A stretch of 64,000 bases of DNA. Origin: Enterocloster bolteae. GTDB lineage: Bacteria > Bacillota > Clostridia > Lachnospirales > Lachnospiraceae. The notes below the pieces were generated by a model. That model did no database searches and was not told the origin of the DNA. It saw only the letters and a program-made list of their open reading frames with translations. The stretch is from the NCBI RefSeq assembly GCF_002234575.2, contig NZ_CP022464.2, positions 1,426,001 to 1,490,000 of the forward strand, given 5' to 3'. Below, one piece after another: positions 32,778 through 41,502 of this stretch; positions within the stretch are counted from its first letter, which is position 1; each line of letters opens with the position of its first letter. The position numbers were made by a program, and so were the translations under genes.

Positions 32778-32801
32778 CTGTTGCACAAGCAACAGATTTT
32801 T
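32778..32801 (+). promoter_or_regulatory. Terminator-like hairpin in the nrdD leader
   Basis: CTGTTGC, loop ACAA, GCAACAG, then ATTTTT. It starts only a few bases after the expected transcription start, so it may be a short attenuator or a 5'-end stabiliser. Confidence 0.5.
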
Positions 32802-32889
32802 CCAGTATTCTGTGATAAGATGCCTTTAAACCGTTTACCTGAAGACAGGCAGCGAGGGAGAGCATTAGGATAAAAGGAGTGTAGTGACG

Positions 32890-35049
32890 ATGAAGATTAT
32901 TAAGAGGAATGGCGCGGAAGAGGATTTTGACAACAATAAGATCGTGGTGGCTGTGGCAAAGGCCAATACGGCTGCCGGAAAAAACAAGCTGAGTCTGGAG
33001 CAGATTAAGGACATTGCGGATTATGTGGAGTACAAGTGTGTAAAGCTTAACAGGGCTGTGTCCGTTGAGGAGATCCAGGATATGGTGGAGAACCAGATCA
33101 TGTCTACAGGCGCATTTGAGCTTGCAAAGGATTATGTGAGATACCGCTATCAGCGCTCCCTTATACGCAAGGCCAATACAACGGATAACCGCATTCTGTC
33201 CCTGATTGAGTGCAATAATGAGGATGTGAAGCAGGAGAATTCCAACAAGAATCCAACGGTCAACAGTGTGCAGAGGGATTACATGGCCGGGGAGGTCAGC
33301 AAGGACCTGACCAAGAGGATGCTCCTTCCCCAGGACATCGTGGAGGCTGACAAGGAGGGCATCATCCATTTCCATGACTCCGATTATTTTGCCCAGCACA
33401 TGCACAACTGCGATCTGGTGAACCTGGAGGACATGCTGCAGAACGGCACGGTTATCAGCGAGACCAGGATTGAGAAGCCCCACAGCTTTTCCACGGCCTG
33501 CAATATCGCCACTCAGATTATCGCCCAGGTAGCCAGCAACCAGTATGGCGGGCAGAGCATCAGCCTGGCCCATCTGGCTCCCTTTGTGGACGTATCCAGA
33601 AAGAAAATATACGCGGAGGTCCAGGAGGAGGTTAAGACCTTTGGCTGCATGCCTTCCGAGGAAGCCATACACGAAGTGGTGGAAAACAGGCTCCGCAAGG
33701 AGGTTACCAAGGGTGTCCAGACCATCCAGTATCAGGTCATCACGCTGATGACCACCAACGGACAGGCCCCCTTCCTGACCGTGTTCATGTACCTGAATGA
33801 GGCTAAGAACGAGCGGGAGAAAAAGGACCTGGCCATGATTATCGAGGAGACTCTGAAGCAGCGCTACCAGGGGGTGAAGAATGAGTCGGGCGTGTGGATT
33901 ACTCCGGCATTTCCCAAGCTGATTTATGTGCTGGAGGAGGACAATGTCAACGAGGGAACCGAGTATTATTACCTGACCGAGATGGCTGCCAAATGTACGG
34001 CCAAGCGCCTTGTTCCCGACTATATTTCCGAGAAGAAGATGATGGAATTAAAGGAAGGTAACTGCTTCCCTGTCATGGGATGCCGCAGCGCCTTAAGCCC
34101 CTGGAAGGATGAAAATGGAAATTATAAATTCTACGGCCGTTTCAACCAGGGAGTGGTGACCATTAATCTGGTGGATGTGGCCCTGTCCTCCGGCGGAGAC
34201 ATGAAGGCTTTCTGGAAGATTTTTGACGAGAGGCTGGATCTTTGCTACCGGGCACTGATGTGCCGCCACAACCGTCTGAGAGGCACGCTGTCCGATGCGG
34301 CGCCCATTCTCTGGCAGAACGGCGCCCTGGCAAGGCTTAAGAAGGGCGAAACCATTGACAGGCTCCTTTACGGAGGCTATTCCACCATTTCCCTGGGATA
34401 TGCGGGACTCTATGAGTGCGTGAAGTACATGACCGGAAAGTCCCATACCGACCAGGAGACTACTCCCTTTGCCCTGGAGGTCATGGAGTACATGAATAAG
34501 GCCTGCAACCGCTGGAAGGATGAGACTAACATCGGGTTCAGCATCTATGGATCGCCCATAGAGAGCACCACCTATAAGTTTGCCAAATGCCTCCAGAAGC
34601 GTTTCGGCATCATAGAGGGCGTGACGGACAGAAGCTATATCACCAACAGCTATCACGTAAATGTTTCCGAGGAAATAGATGCCTTCTCAAAGCTGAAATT
34701 TGAGTCGCAGTTCCAGGCTCTTTCCACAGGCGGAGCCATCAGCTACGTGGAGGTACCCAACATGCAGAACAATATTCCGGCCGTGCTGGGGATCATACGG
34801 TATATCTACGACAATATCATGTACGCAGAGTTAAATACCAAGAGCGATTTCTGCCAGGAGTGCGGATTTGACGGCGAGATTCAGATCGTGACGGATGAGA
34901 GCGGCAAGCTGGTGTGGGAATGCCCCAAGTGCGGCAACCGGGACGAGAACAAGCTGAATGTGGCCAGGAGAACCTGCGGCTACATCGGAACTCAGTTCTG
35001 GAACCAGGGCAGGACCCAGGAAATCAAGGAAAGGGTGCTCCATTTATAA
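32890..35049 (+). CDS. nrdD: Anaerobic (class III) ribonucleoside-triphosphate reductase
   Basis: 719-aa glycyl-radical enzyme that reduces ribonucleotides for DNA synthesis without oxygen. It has an N-terminal ATP-cone allosteric domain (about 1-90; MKIIKRNGAEEDFDNNKI), the ten-strand catalytic barrel, a zinc site of four cysteines near the end (CQECG and CPKCG), and the radical Gly697 in RRTCGYIG. Start chosen at ATG 32890, ten bases after GGAG; GTG 32884 is only four bases from it. Followed one base later by nrdG. Confidence 0.97.
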   Translation: MKIIKRNGAEEDFDNNKIVVAVAKANTAAGKNKLSLEQIKDIADYVEYKCVKLNRAVSVEEIQDMVENQIMSTGAFELAKDYVRYRYQRSLIRKANTTDNRILSLIECNNEDVKQENSNKNPTVNSVQRDYMAGEVSKDLTKRMLLPQDIVEADKEGIIHFHDSDYFAQHMHNCDLVNLEDMLQNGTVISETRIEKPHSFSTACNIATQIIAQVASNQYGGQSISLAHLAPFVDVSRKKIYAEVQEEVKTFGCMPSEEAIHEVVENRLRKEVTKGVQTIQYQVITLMTTNGQAPFLTVFMYLNEAKNEREKKDLAMIIEETLKQRYQGVKNESGVWITPAFPKLIYVLEEDNVNEGTEYYYLTEMAAKCTAKRLVPDYISEKKMMELKEGNCFPVMGCRSALSPWKDENGNYKFYGRFNQGVVTINLVDVALSSGGDMKAFWKIFDERLDLCYRALMCRHNRLRGTLSDAAPILWQNGALARLKKGETIDRLLYGGYSTISLGYAGLYECVKYMTGKSHTDQETTPFALEVMEYMNKACNRWKDETNIGFSIYGSPIESTTYKFAKCLQKRFGIIEGVTDRSYITNSYHVNVSEEIDAFSKLKFESQFQALSTGGAISYVEVPNMQNNIPAVLGIIRYIYDNIMYAELNTKSDFCQECGFDGEIQIVTDESGKLVWECPKCGNRDENKLNVARRTCGYIGTQFWNQGRTQEIKERVLHL

Positions 35050-35050
35050 G

Positions 35051-35587
35051 ATGAATTACGGTACAATCAAGAAGAACGATATTGCCAACGGCGTAGGCGT
35101 GAGGGTATCCCTGTTTGTGTCAGGGTGTACCCACCACTGTCCGGGCTGTTTTAACGAAGAGGCGTGGGATTTCGGCTTCGGGAAACCCTTTACAGGGGAG
35201 ACGGAGGAGGAAATCCTGGACGCCCTTGCGCCGGATTATATAGAGGGCCTCACCCTTCTGGGGGGAGAGCCCTTTGAGCCGGAGAACCAGAAGGCGCTGG
35301 TGCCTTTTTTGGAAAAGGTGAGAGAGCGCTATCCGCAGAAGAACCTGTGGTGCTATACGGGATATACCCTGGAACAGGACCTTCTGAGGGACAGCCGGGC
35401 CAGGTGCGGCTATACGGACCGGATGCTGTCCATGATTGACGTGCTGGTGGACGGGCGGTTTGTGGAGGCCCTTAAGGATATCAGCCTCCCCTTCCGGGGA
35501 TCGTCCAACCAGCGCATTCTGAATCTTAGGGCCACCCTTGAGAGCGGGAGCGCGAAGCTGCTGGAGATGGGCAGCGGAAGAATTTAG
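35051..35587 (+). CDS. nrdG: Anaerobic ribonucleotide reductase activase
   Basis: 178-aa radical-SAM protein that makes the glycyl radical on NrdD. Cluster motif CTHHCPGC gives Cys26, Cys30 and Cys33; LLGGEPFEPEN is the SAM-binding GGE region. The ATG lies one base after the nrdD stop, so translation is coupled; only a distant GGAAAGGG is seen upstream. Length is normal for NrdG. Confidence 0.96.
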   Translation: MNYGTIKKNDIANGVGVRVSLFVSGCTHHCPGCFNEEAWDFGFGKPFTGETEEEILDALAPDYIEGLTLLGGEPFEPENQKALVPFLEKVRERYPQKNLWCYTGYTLEQDLLRDSRARCGYTDRMLSMIDVLVDGRFVEALKDISLPFRGSSNQRILNLRATLESGSAKLLEMGSGRI

Positions 35588-35595
35588 CGCTGTTG

Positions 35596-35637
35596 CGGAT
35601 ATGTCCGGAGATGCGTGGACATATCCGGAATGCCTTT
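35596..35637 (+). terminator. Terminator after nrdG
   Basis: Perfect 11-bp stem CGGATATGTCC / GGACATATCCG with a ten-base loop, then GAATGCCTTTT. The T run is short. Confidence 0.65.
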
Positions 35638-35642
35638 TGGTA

Positions 35643-35671
35643 TTGCAATTTAGTTAATAATTTAGTAAAAT
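35643..35671 (+). promoter_or_regulatory. Predicted promoter of the second LacI gene
   Basis: TTGCAA, 17-bp spacer, TAAAAT. The spacer contains two direct copies of ATTTAGT. Confidence 0.75.
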
Positions 35672-35680
35672 CAACTTAAT
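35648..35680. promoter_or_regulatory. Operator half-sites at the LacI gene promoter
   Basis: ATTTAGT at 35648-35654 and 35660-35666 (12-bp period) and ACTTAAT at 35674-35680. The same heptamers form full palindromes at 36805 and 36978. They overlap the promoter spacer, -10 and start point, which suggests autorepression. Confidence 0.6.
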
Positions 35681-35703
35681 TGTATGGCAAAGGGGGTCTG
35701 CAA

Positions 35704-36720
35704 ATGGCGCTGAGAGCAAAAGATATAGCGGAAATGCTGGGGGTGTCCACGGCTACGGTTTCTCTGGTATTAAACAACAAACCAGGGGTGGGTGAGAAAC
35801 GCCGTCAGGAAATCATTCAGAAAATAAAAGAAATGGACTGCGGATACATGCTGAAGGAACAGAGAATCAATAATGGTTCCATTGGGTTCGTGGTCTATAA
35901 ACGTGAGGGGAGCATCGTGGATGAGTCCCCTTTTTTCACATATATCCTGGAGGGAATCAATAACCGTATCAACCATTACGGATATACCCTTAACTTCCTC
36001 TACATCAATAAAACCATGCCCAGGACGGAGCAGGAACACCAGATTAAATCAGGCGGATATAAAGGCCTCATCATCTTTGCGGTGGAAATGTATTATGACG
36101 ACCTCCAGCTGTTCAAGGAATCCCAGATTCCATTTGCCATCCTGGACAACTCATTTCAGGAAAACGATGTGGATGCGGTGTCCATCAACAATGTACAGGG
36201 TACCAGCAAGGCGGTGTCCTATCTGTGCGGCATGGGGCACCGGGAGATTGGATATATCCGCAGCAAGGTCAGGATCAACAGTTTTGACGAGCGGTATAAT
36301 GCCTTCAAGCACAAGCTCAGGAGCCTGGGAGGCATTTTCAACAAGGAGTATGTGGTTGACGTGGGGTATTCCGAGGAGGATGTGAAGCGGGACGTGAAGA
36401 AATACCTGGAGGGCCGCAAACGCCTTCCCACGGCTTTCTTTGCGGAAAATGACCTGATTGGATGCAGCGCAATCAGGGCCATGCAGGAATGCGGATACCG
36501 GATACCGGAGGATATTTCCGTGGTGGGGTTTGACAACCGGCCCATCAGTACCCTGGTGGAGCCTCAGCTGACCACGATTAACGTGCCAAAGGATATATTT
36601 GGACCGGCTGCCGTGGATCTGCTGATTTCCCGCCTGGACCAGGGGAGAGAACAGTCCCTGAAGGTGGAGATAGGAACCAGCCTGGTGAAACGCGGAAGTG
36701 TGAAAAAAATAACGGATTAA
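35704..36720 (+). CDS. LacI-family transcriptional regulator
   Basis: 338 aa with a LacI helix-turn-helix (AKDIAEMLGVSTATVSLVLN) and a sugar-sensing domain (GSIGFVVYKREG, DVDAVSINNVQGTSKAV, VVGFDNRPIS). AAAGGGGG lies about seven bases before ATG 35704. It stands directly before the sugar/polyol operon, in the same direction but separated by a terminator and a new promoter, and shares operator motifs with it. It most likely represses both itself and that operon. Confidence 0.9.
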   Translation: MALRAKDIAEMLGVSTATVSLVLNNKPGVGEKRRQEIIQKIKEMDCGYMLKEQRINNGSIGFVVYKREGSIVDESPFFTYILEGINNRINHYGYTLNFLYINKTMPRTEQEHQIKSGGYKGLIIFAVEMYYDDLQLFKESQIPFAILDNSFQENDVDAVSINNVQGTSKAVSYLCGMGHREIGYIRSKVRINSFDERYNAFKHKLRSLGGIFNKEYVVDVGYSEEDVKRDVKKYLEGRKRLPTAFFAENDLIGCSAIRAMQECGYRIPEDISVVGFDNRPISTLVEPQLTTINVPKDIFGPAAVDLLISRLDQGREQSLKVEIGTSLVKRGSVKKITD

Positions 36721-36749
36721 ACCAAATCAAAAACAGAAGATATGCAGAA

Positions 36750-36787
36750 GCATGTACGGCATTTAATGCTGTATATGCTCTTTTTTT
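36750..36787 (+). terminator. Terminator after the second LacI gene
   Basis: Thirteen-bp stem with G-U pairs (36750-36762 with 36766-36778), three-base loop, then TC and seven T. Confidence 0.88.
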
Positions 36788-36804
36788 GTCTTTAACCCTT
36801 GCGA

Positions 36805-36821
36805 ACTTAATTATATTAAGT
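36805..36821. promoter_or_regulatory. Operator palindrome, upstream copy
   Basis: ACTTAAT-TAT-ATTAAGT, perfect 7-bp arms. It lies about 70 bases upstream of the -35 of the operon promoter. Confidence 0.65.
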
Positions 36822-36866
36822 AAATATCGTTAAAAATTTATTTTTGATTTAATTAAATTAATTAAA

Positions 36867-36873
36867 ATTTAGT
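36867..36873. promoter_or_regulatory. Operator half-site near the -35
   Basis: A further ATTTAGT, ten bases before the -35 hexamer, inside an AT-rich stretch of repeated TTAATTAAA. Confidence 0.45.
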
Positions 36874-36882
36874 GAAAAACTA

Positions 36883-36911
36883 TTGACACCAAAGGTATAA
36901 CCTGCTATATT
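36883..36911 (+). promoter_or_regulatory. Predicted promoter of the sugar/polyol operon
   Basis: Perfect TTGACA, 17-bp spacer, TATATT with TGC in front of the -10 (extended). Confidence 0.85.
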
Positions 36912-36977
36912 ACGTGTAACAAGCACAAGGAAACCCATTAACAAAGAGAATAAATGGTTATAATGCACAAAACAACA

Positions 36978-36994
36978 ACTTAATTAAATTTAGT
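36978..36994. promoter_or_regulatory. Operator palindrome, downstream copy
   Basis: ACTTAAT-TAA-ATTTAGT, same 17-bp layout as 36805-36821 with one arm mismatch. It lies about 60-75 bases after the expected transcription start; the two copies are 173 bp apart, a distance that would allow DNA looping. Confidence 0.6.
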
Positions 36995-37051
36995 TAAATC
37001 ACAGGGCATATGTGCAGAAACCATTTTTCTCACATCAAAAGGAGGAACACA

Positions 37052-38116
37052 ATGAAGAAAAGAGTAGTAAGCATCCTGTTAACCGGTCTGGCGGTCCTGA
37101 GTCTGGCAGCCTGTACGTCCAATGGATTGGAAGCGGCATCCGCCACCAATGACAATGCCAAGGAGGCGGAAGCGGGAACTGAGAAAAAAGAGGGTATCAG
37201 CGTTTACTGGGTGGGAAAGACATTGAACAATCCCTGGTGGATTTCCGTATCTGATTTTGCGCAGCAGACAGCAGATAATCTGGGCGTGGATCTGACCATT
37301 GCCATTCCCCAGGAGGAAGTGGACCTGGAGAAGCAGGTATCCATGATTGAGGCTGCCATTGAGAAGAAGGCAGACGCCATTGTGGTCTCGGCGGCCAGCT
37401 CGGACGGCGTGATTCCGGCCATCAAGAAGGCCAGGGAAGCAGGAATAAAAATAGTGAACTTTGATACGCGAATCAGCGATACAAGCGTGATTGACGCTTT
37501 TGTGGGCGGCGACGATGTGGCCGGAGCCTACAAGGCAGGTAAGTACATATGCGAGCAGCTGGGCGGGGAAGGCGAGGTTGCTATCATCACAGGACTGATG
37601 GAACAGTCCACAGGCGTTGACCGTCATGCCGGATTCATGCAGGCCTGTGCGGAATATCCGGGAATCAAGGTGGTTGCGGAACAGGGAGCCGAGTGGTCCA
37701 GCGATAAGGCAGCTGACGTGACTACCAACATCCTGACAGCGAATCCCAACGTAAAAGCCATATTTGCCTGCAACGACCAGATGGCAGTGGGCATGGTCAA
37801 TGCGGCCAAGGCAGCGGGCAAGAAGGCAGATGACCTGATTCTGGTGGGATATGACGGAATTCTGGATGCGGTGAACATGACCATGGACGGTGATCTGGAT
37901 GCGTTTGTGTCACTTCCTAACCTGGATGAAGGCGCCATGGGCGTGAAACTGGCAACGGCTCTGGTTATGAACAGTGATTACCACTACGACAGGGAAATTC
38001 TTTATGACTGCACCCTGGTTACAGGCGAGTTTGTGGACGGGCTGACAGACCAGACCATTTATGAGTACGCCGCAGAGCGGTTCCCGCTCAGAGGTCTTAC
38101 CGAAAAGGGATATTAA
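37052..38116 (+). CDS. Sugar-binding lipoprotein of ABC importer
   Basis: 354-aa RbsB-type binding protein: signal peptide with lipobox LAAC (Cys21), short linker, then the type I binding fold (ISVYWVGKTLNNPWWISVSD, KADAIVVSAASSDGV, FACNDQMAVGMVNAAK as landmarks). Start at ATG 37052, eight bases after AAAGGAGGAA; the earlier frame start at 37010 lacks a site. First gene of the operon. Confidence 0.93.
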   Translation: MKKRVVSILLTGLAVLSLAACTSNGLEAASATNDNAKEAEAGTEKKEGISVYWVGKTLNNPWWISVSDFAQQTADNLGVDLTIAIPQEEVDLEKQVSMIEAAIEKKADAIVVSAASSDGVIPAIKKAREAGIKIVNFDTRISDTSVIDAFVGGDDVAGAYKAGKYICEQLGGEGEVAIITGLMEQSTGVDRHAGFMQACAEYPGIKVVAEQGAEWSSDKAADVTTNILTANPNVKAIFACNDQMAVGMVNAAKAAGKKADDLILVGYDGILDAVNMTMDGDLDAFVSLPNLDEGAMGVKLATALVMNSDYHYDREILYDCTLVTGEFVDGLTDQTIYEYAAERFPLRGLTEKGY

Positions 38117-38174
38117 AATCAGGGAACTGCCAGGAAGAACAGCCCCGGGAACGGGCGGATTGGAGAAGTAAAAT

Positions 38175-39692
38175 ATGGAACATTCCAAACCTATATTGGA
38201 GTTTAAGCATATTGTGAAGGAATTTCCGGGCGTCAGGGCCCTGGACGATGTTTCCATGGACTTCTATGAGGGCGAGGTAGTCGCCCTCATGGGGGAGAAC
38301 GGTGCGGGCAAGTCCACGCTGATGAAAATTTTAAGCGGTGCCTATACGCGGGATGGAGGGGACATCGTCCTGGACGGACGTCCCCTTCCCAAACAGTATT
38401 CCACTCTGGAGGCCAGGGGATTCGGTGTGGCTATCATCTATCAGGAATTAAGCCTTATGTCAGAGATGAATGTCATGGAAAATGTATATGTGTCCCATGA
38501 GCCCAGGAAGGTGGGAAACCTCATTGATTTCAGGAAAATGTACGCGGATACAAAGGAACAGCTGGCGAAGCTGAATGCGGGACACATTGACCCCAGGGGC
38601 CGGGTAGGAGATTTGTCCCTGCCGGAAAAGCAGATGGTGGAGATAGCCAAGGCCCTGGCCGTGGACTGCAAGGTGCTCATTATGGATGAACCCACCACCT
38701 CCCTGACCCATGAGGAATCAGAACAGCTCTTTGAAATTATCGGGACCTTAAAGGCCAGAGGAATCACCACCATATACATATCCCACCGTCTGGATGAGAT
38801 ATTCAGGATATGCGACAGGGCAATCGTCATGAGAGACGGAAAACTGGTGGGCTCATCCGATGTCAGGACCAGCACGCCGGACGATGTCATTATGATGATG
38901 AGCGGAAAGGTGCTTAGCCAGCCAATGGGAGGCGGGCGCACCAGACGGGACAAGGCAAAAAGCATTCCTCTTCTGGAGCTGGAGCATATTACGGACGGCG
39001 GATTCATCCAGGATTTAAACCTGACTGTATACCAGGGGGAGGTGCTGGGAATCGGGGGACTGGTAGGTTCCAAGCGGACAGAACTGGCCCGGATGGTATG
39101 CGGCGCGGACCCTTTAAAGGGCGGCGTTATAAAGGTTTCCGGAAAGGCCAGGCGGATTACGAATACCAGACAGGCCATTGATGCGGGGCTGGGATACCTG
39201 AGTGAGAACCGCAAGGAGGACGGCCTGTCCCTGGGGCTGAAAATCGAGGAAAATACCATTCACTGTGACATGACGGCGGTCAGCAGACGCGGGTTCATGA
39301 ACTGGAAAAGGGTCCGGGAGGTATCGGACAATTACATAAAAATGCTGAAAACCAAAGGCACATCCGCCACCCAGGTGGTAAATCTAAGCGGGGGAAACCA
39401 GCAGAAGGTGGCCATTGCCAAGTGGCTCCACGCAGGCTGCAACCTTCTCATCTTCGATGAGCCCACAAGGGGCATCGACGTGGCCGCAAAGGCCGAGATA
39501 CACCAGTTAATCAGGAATTTTGCGGCGCAGGAGGGAAAGGCAGCCATCGTCATTTCCTCGGAGGTCAACGAGCTGGTATCGGTCAGCGACCGTATTATCG
39601 TTATGTCCAAAGGCCAGATAACCGGTGAATTGGAAGCGGAAGAGATAGAACAGAACAATGTGCTCAGGCACATTACGACGAAGGGAAGGTAA
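38175..39692 (+). CDS. Sugar ABC transporter, double ATPase subunit
   Basis: 505-aa RbsA/MglA-type ATPase with two ABC domains: GENGAGKST and MDEPTTSLT in the first, a degenerate P-loop (GLVGSKRTE) with LSGGNQQKVAIAKWL and FDEPTRGIDV in the second. The GSKR in place of GAGR is a further departure from the Walker A motif. It works with the preceding lipoprotein and following permease. Confidence 0.93.
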   Translation: MEHSKPILEFKHIVKEFPGVRALDDVSMDFYEGEVVALMGENGAGKSTLMKILSGAYTRDGGDIVLDGRPLPKQYSTLEARGFGVAIIYQELSLMSEMNVMENVYVSHEPRKVGNLIDFRKMYADTKEQLAKLNAGHIDPRGRVGDLSLPEKQMVEIAKALAVDCKVLIMDEPTTSLTHEESEQLFEIIGTLKARGITTIYISHRLDEIFRICDRAIVMRDGKLVGSSDVRTSTPDDVIMMMSGKVLSQPMGGGRTRRDKAKSIPLLELEHITDGGFIQDLNLTVYQGEVLGIGGLVGSKRTELARMVCGADPLKGGVIKVSGKARRITNTRQAIDAGLGYLSENRKEDGLSLGLKIEENTIHCDMTAVSRRGFMNWKRVREVSDNYIKMLKTKGTSATQVVNLSGGNQQKVAIAKWLHAGCNLLIFDEPTRGIDVAAKAEIHQLIRNFAAQEGKAAIVISSEVNELVSVSDRIIVMSKGQITGELEAEEIEQNNVLRHITTKGR

Positions 39693-39697
39693 GTGCA

Positions 39698-40654
39698 GTG
39701 GATAAAGCTAAGAATATTTCATTGAAAAAACTTTTAACAGGAAGCCTGGGAACCGTTCTGGGGCTTGTCATCCTGGTAGTGGTGTTTACCGCTCTCAGCA
39801 ACATATTTCTCACCCCCAGCAATATCAGGAACATCCTGATTCAGAGCGGTACCAATGCCATCATAGCAGTGGGTATGACCTATGTCATCATTTCCGGAAA
39901 CATTGATATTTCCGTGGGCGCCTCCCTGGCATTGTCCTCCTGTGTGGGCGCTACCCTTATGGTGGGAACCGGCAATGTGGGACTGGGCGTGGCGGCTGTG
40001 CTGCTGACCGGTATCCTGCTGGGACTGTTTAACGGAAGCCTGGTGGCTTATCTGGGCTTTCCGCCCTTCATCGTGACGCTTTCCACCATGTGGCTGTTTC
40101 GGGGAATGGCATACCTGTATACGGGAGGCCAGGCAGTGGTGGGGCTGCCCCAGGGAATGACCAGCTTTGCCATGGGAAGTATACTTTACATACCAAATAT
40201 CGTCTGGCTCATCGCCATTGTCTATATTATAGGGCATGTGGCCCTGCAAAAGACCACGGCAGGGCGCAAGGTCTGCGCGGTGGGTGATAATTCAGAGTCG
40301 GCAAGGCTTTCCGGCATCAATGTAAAAAGGGTCACACTGGCTGCCTTTGTGCTGTCTGGATTCTGTGCGGCGCTCAGCGGCATCGTGTATATGGGGCGTC
40401 TGAATTCAGGCCAGCCCATCGCAGGCCAGTCCTATGAGATGTACGCAATCGCTGCTGCCGTCATAGGCGGAGCCAGCCTCACAAAGGGCGGTATCGGAAG
40501 CATGGTGGGTACCCTGATTGGAGCCATCTTTATCTCCGTACTCCAGAATGGGCTTACCATCCTGAATGTAAACACATACTGGCAGCAGGTGTGCATGGGC
40601 GTGGTCCTTCTGCTGGCAGTGGGTCTTGACCGGTTCAGGAAGTCGGTAAAGTAG
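39698..40654 (+). CDS. Sugar ABC transporter permease
   Basis: 318-aa RbsC-type membrane protein with family stretches GMTYVIISGNIDISVGA and AIAAAVIGGASLTKGG. Starts at GTG 39698, eight bases after AGGGAAGG and five bases after the ATPase stop. Confidence 0.93.
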   Translation: MDKAKNISLKKLLTGSLGTVLGLVILVVVFTALSNIFLTPSNIRNILIQSGTNAIIAVGMTYVIISGNIDISVGASLALSSCVGATLMVGTGNVGLGVAAVLLTGILLGLFNGSLVAYLGFPPFIVTLSTMWLFRGMAYLYTGGQAVVGLPQGMTSFAMGSILYIPNIVWLIAIVYIIGHVALQKTTAGRKVCAVGDNSESARLSGINVKRVTLAAFVLSGFCAALSGIVYMGRLNSGQPIAGQSYEMYAIAAAVIGGASLTKGGIGSMVGTLIGAIFISVLQNGLTILNVNTYWQQVCMGVVLLLAVGLDRFRKSVK

Positions 40655-40668
40655 AGAAGGAGGAAAAA

Positions 40669-41502
40669 ATGAACGAACTTAAGGTCCTTTCGTATGACTT
40701 GAGAAAACATGTGGTGGATATGATTATCGCGGGAAAGGGCGGGCATATCGGGGGCGACATGAGCGTCATGGAGATTCTGGTGGAGCTGTATATGAAACAG
40801 ATGAATATAAGCCCTGAAAATAAAGAGCTGGACAACCGTGACCGCTTTGTGCTCAGCAAAGGCCATTCCGTGGAAAGCTATTATGCGGTATTGGCGAAAA
40901 AGGGATTCTTTCCCATGGAGGAGGTCATTTCCACTTTCAGCCAATTCGGCTCAAAATTCATCGGTCATCCCAACAACAAGCTTCCGGGAATCGAGATGAA
41001 TTCCGGTTCCCTGGGCCACGGTCTTCCGGTCTGTGTGGGAATGGCCATGGCGGGAAAGATGGACCGGAAGGACTACCGTGTCTATGTGGTCATGGGGGAC
41101 GGGGAGCTGGCAGAGGGCTCTGTGTGGGAAGGCGCCATGGCAGCCAGCCATTACTGCCTGGATAACCTGTGCGCCGTGGTGGACAGGAACCGGCTGCAGA
41201 TTTCCGGGTGTACGGAGGATGTCATGGGCCACGATGACCTGCATGAGCGTTTCCGAAGCTTTGGATGGCATGTGATTGACGTGGCGGACGGAAATGACAT
41301 AGACCAGCTGGACGCAGCCTTCGAGGAAGCCAAGACAGTGAAAGGAAAACCCACCGTACTTATCGCCAATACAGTAAAGGGGTGCGGCTCTCCTGTGATG
41401 GAGAATAAGGCTGCATGGCATCACAAGGTTCCCACAGCCCAGGAATACAGTGAAATCATCCGGGATTTTGAAAAAAGAAAGGAGGCCCTGCTTCATGAAT
41501 AA
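40669..41502 (+). CDS. Transketolase, N-terminal (TPP-binding) subunit
   Basis: 277 aa. This is the first half of a split transketolase: GKGGHIGGDMSVMEIL, SKGHSVESYYAVL, SGSLGHGLPVCVGMA and the thiamine diphosphate motif GDGELAEGSVWEGAM...N. The second half is encoded by the next gene, overlapping by eight bases. The pair moves two-carbon units between sugar phosphates. Linked to an importer, a kinase and a dehydrogenase, it would feed the imported carbon into the pentose phosphate pathway. Confidence 0.93.
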   Translation: MNELKVLSYDLRKHVVDMIIAGKGGHIGGDMSVMEILVELYMKQMNISPENKELDNRDRFVLSKGHSVESYYAVLAKKGFFPMEEVISTFSQFGSKFIGHPNNKLPGIEMNSGSLGHGLPVCVGMAMAGKMDRKDYRVYVVMGDGELAEGSVWEGAMAASHYCLDNLCAVVDRNRLQISGCTEDVMGHDDLHERFRSFGWHVIDVADGNDIDQLDAAFEEAKTVKGKPTVLIANTVKGCGSPVMENKAAWHHKVPTAQEYSEIIRDFEKRKEALLHE

